Shown here: positions 5,302 to 5,939 of the stretch, piece by piece
Numbering within the stretch: the first letter of the stretch is position 1
How the letters are laid out: every line of letters starts with the position of its first letter
Assembly (NCBI GenBank): GCA_029933495.1
Contig: JAOZOC010000223.1
Coordinates: 1 to 5,939, forward strand
Direction of reading: 5' to 3'
DNA length: 5,939 nt
Source: Bacteroidales bacterium
GTDB lineage: Bacteria > Bacteroidota > Bacteroidia > Bacteroidales > JAADJA01
Notes under the pieces: model-generated
Databases searched by the model: none
What the model was told of the DNA's origin: nothing
Seen by the model: the letters and a program-made list of their open reading frames with translations, nothing else
Program-made: the position numbers and the translations under genes

Positions 5302-5939
5302 ATGAATAAACTCTTACAAAAACAATTTGGCTTTCATAATATTGAGATAAAAAAGCTTAATGGTTACGAAAATGCAAATTACCTCGTTAAAACAGAAAAT
5401 AAGAAGTTTATTTTCAAAACATACTTATATAACAAAGAAACCCTGGCACTGGTTGAAGCAGAGAATCAGGTGCTTCTATCATTACAGGATTCTGACAGTA
5501 ACGCTTTTCCAAAACCAATACCATTCACTGATGGTTCATTTGTTAAGATAATTGAAATTGAAGGGAAAGAGAATATTTGCAGAATGCTCTCTTATATTGC
5601 AGGAGAATCTCTTGACGATGTAAAACACACAAAAGGTCTGTTTCAATCCTTCGGAGAATTTCTTGCTCAAATGGATTTAAAACTTCAAAAGACTGACAAT
5701 TACACCATCAGGGCAAGAGAATGGGAATGGGGCATTCAATATCTTAATCTTAATAAGAAATATTTAAAAGATATTACCAATACAAAAGACAGGAACAGAG
5801 TAAGCTATTTCTTTCAGCAGTTTGAAGAAAATGTTGTGCCTGTGCTTCCCGAATTAAGAAAGTCAATTATTCATAATGATGCCAACGAATGGAATATGCT
5901 GGTTGAAAATGAAAAGGTTACCGGCATTATTGATTTTGA
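5302..5939 (+). CDS. APH-fold phosphotransferase (N-terminal part, runs off the window)
   Basis: The frame is open from the ATG at 5302 to the window edge, 212 complete codons. It has the layout of an aminoglycoside/choline/hydroxylysine-kinase-like small-molecule kinase. NANYLVKTENKKFIFKTY (24-41) has K39 as the likely ATP-binding lysine, E54 in EAENQVLL is the likely helix-C glutamate, and SYIAGESLDD (97-106) lies after the hinge. The catalytic loop IIHNDANEWNMLV (189-201) fits HxDxxxxN, with D193 and N198. GIIDF (208-212) begins the metal-binding DFGD motif just as the window ends. EWEWGIQYL (140-148) and the HNDANEWN form recall Bacteroidota proteins in which this kinase domain is fused ahead of a class III aminotransferase, so the full gene may be much longer than a lone kinase; that cannot be seen here. 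The substrate is unknown, perhaps an amino alcohol or hydroxylated amino acid. Antibiotic resistance is not indicated. Confidence 0.85.
   Translation, partial: MNKLLQKQFGFHNIEIKKLNGYENANYLVKTENKKFIFKTYLYNKETLALVEAENQVLLSLQDSDSNAFPKPIPFTDGSFVKIIEIEGKENICRMLSYIAGESLDDVKHTKGLFQSFGEFLAQMDLKLQKTDNYTIRAREWEWGIQYLNLNKKYLKDITNTKDRNRVSYFFQQFEENVVPVLPELRKSIIHNDANEWNMLVENEKVTGIIDF

Noticed and set aside
5360..5551. A 63-codon + strand frame downstream of the XRE gene
   Set aside because: It is out of frame within the phosphotransferase coding sequence, which carries the real kinase motifs.
5302..5939. Aminoglycoside resistance kinase
   Set aside because: The APH fold is shared by many metabolic kinases, and the loop sequence and EWEW segment resemble metabolic members instead.

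Overview
The window looks like chromosomal DNA of a Bacteroidota species, probably Bacteroidales or a close order. Four things point there. The intergenic DNA is AT-rich. Starts mostly lack a Shine-Dalgarno sequence. Promoter-like TAnnTTTG (-7) boxes precede genes, one with a TTTG box 18 bp upstream. The gene set also fits: an ACT-less SerA with a KKMGAQTAEA C-terminal motif, a LuxC-type acyl-CoA reductase divergent from serC, and an XRE regulator with an NSDWLMFGKG motif. The exact taxon is inference.

Left edge (1-427): the N-terminal 101 codons of a LuxC-family acyl-CoA reductase run leftward out of the window. A 122-bp AT-rich gap separates it from serC and carries two facing copies of the same -7 box (TACTTTTG), one per direction.

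Serine operon (428-4288): serC, serA, a four-helix-bundle protein of the 23S rRNA intervening-sequence family, and a DUF1015 protein lie on the + strand with gaps of 34, 27 and 27 bp. A strong intrinsic terminator with a perfect 11-bp stem follows. SerA oxidises 3-phosphoglycerate and SerC transaminates the product to phosphoserine. No phosphoserine phosphatase is visible. DUF1015 carries a ParB/sulfiredoxin-like DGHHR motif, and a role in serine or phosphoserine metabolism is a reasonable but unproven guess.

Non-coding stretch (4289-4839): about 550 bp with no convincing gene. It starts with a repeat cluster (one inverted and two direct copies of AACTGTGAGG, the direct ones exactly 20 bp apart). 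It ends with an array of TTACAnnTGTAA-like palindromes just upstream of the XRE gene. Most of these palindromes contain a TAnnTTTG promoter box, so operator and promoter appear to coincide, which suggests autoregulation.

Right edge (4840-5939): a 129-residue XRE/HTH regulator, then the N-terminal 212 codons of an APH-fold phosphotransferase that continues past the window. The latter may be the first domain of a longer fusion protein.

No mobile element, CRISPR array, tRNA or rRNA gene was seen. No clearly new system is evident. The best leads are the XRE operator/promoter array, the 20-bp repeat cluster, and the two poorly understood proteins in the serine operon.
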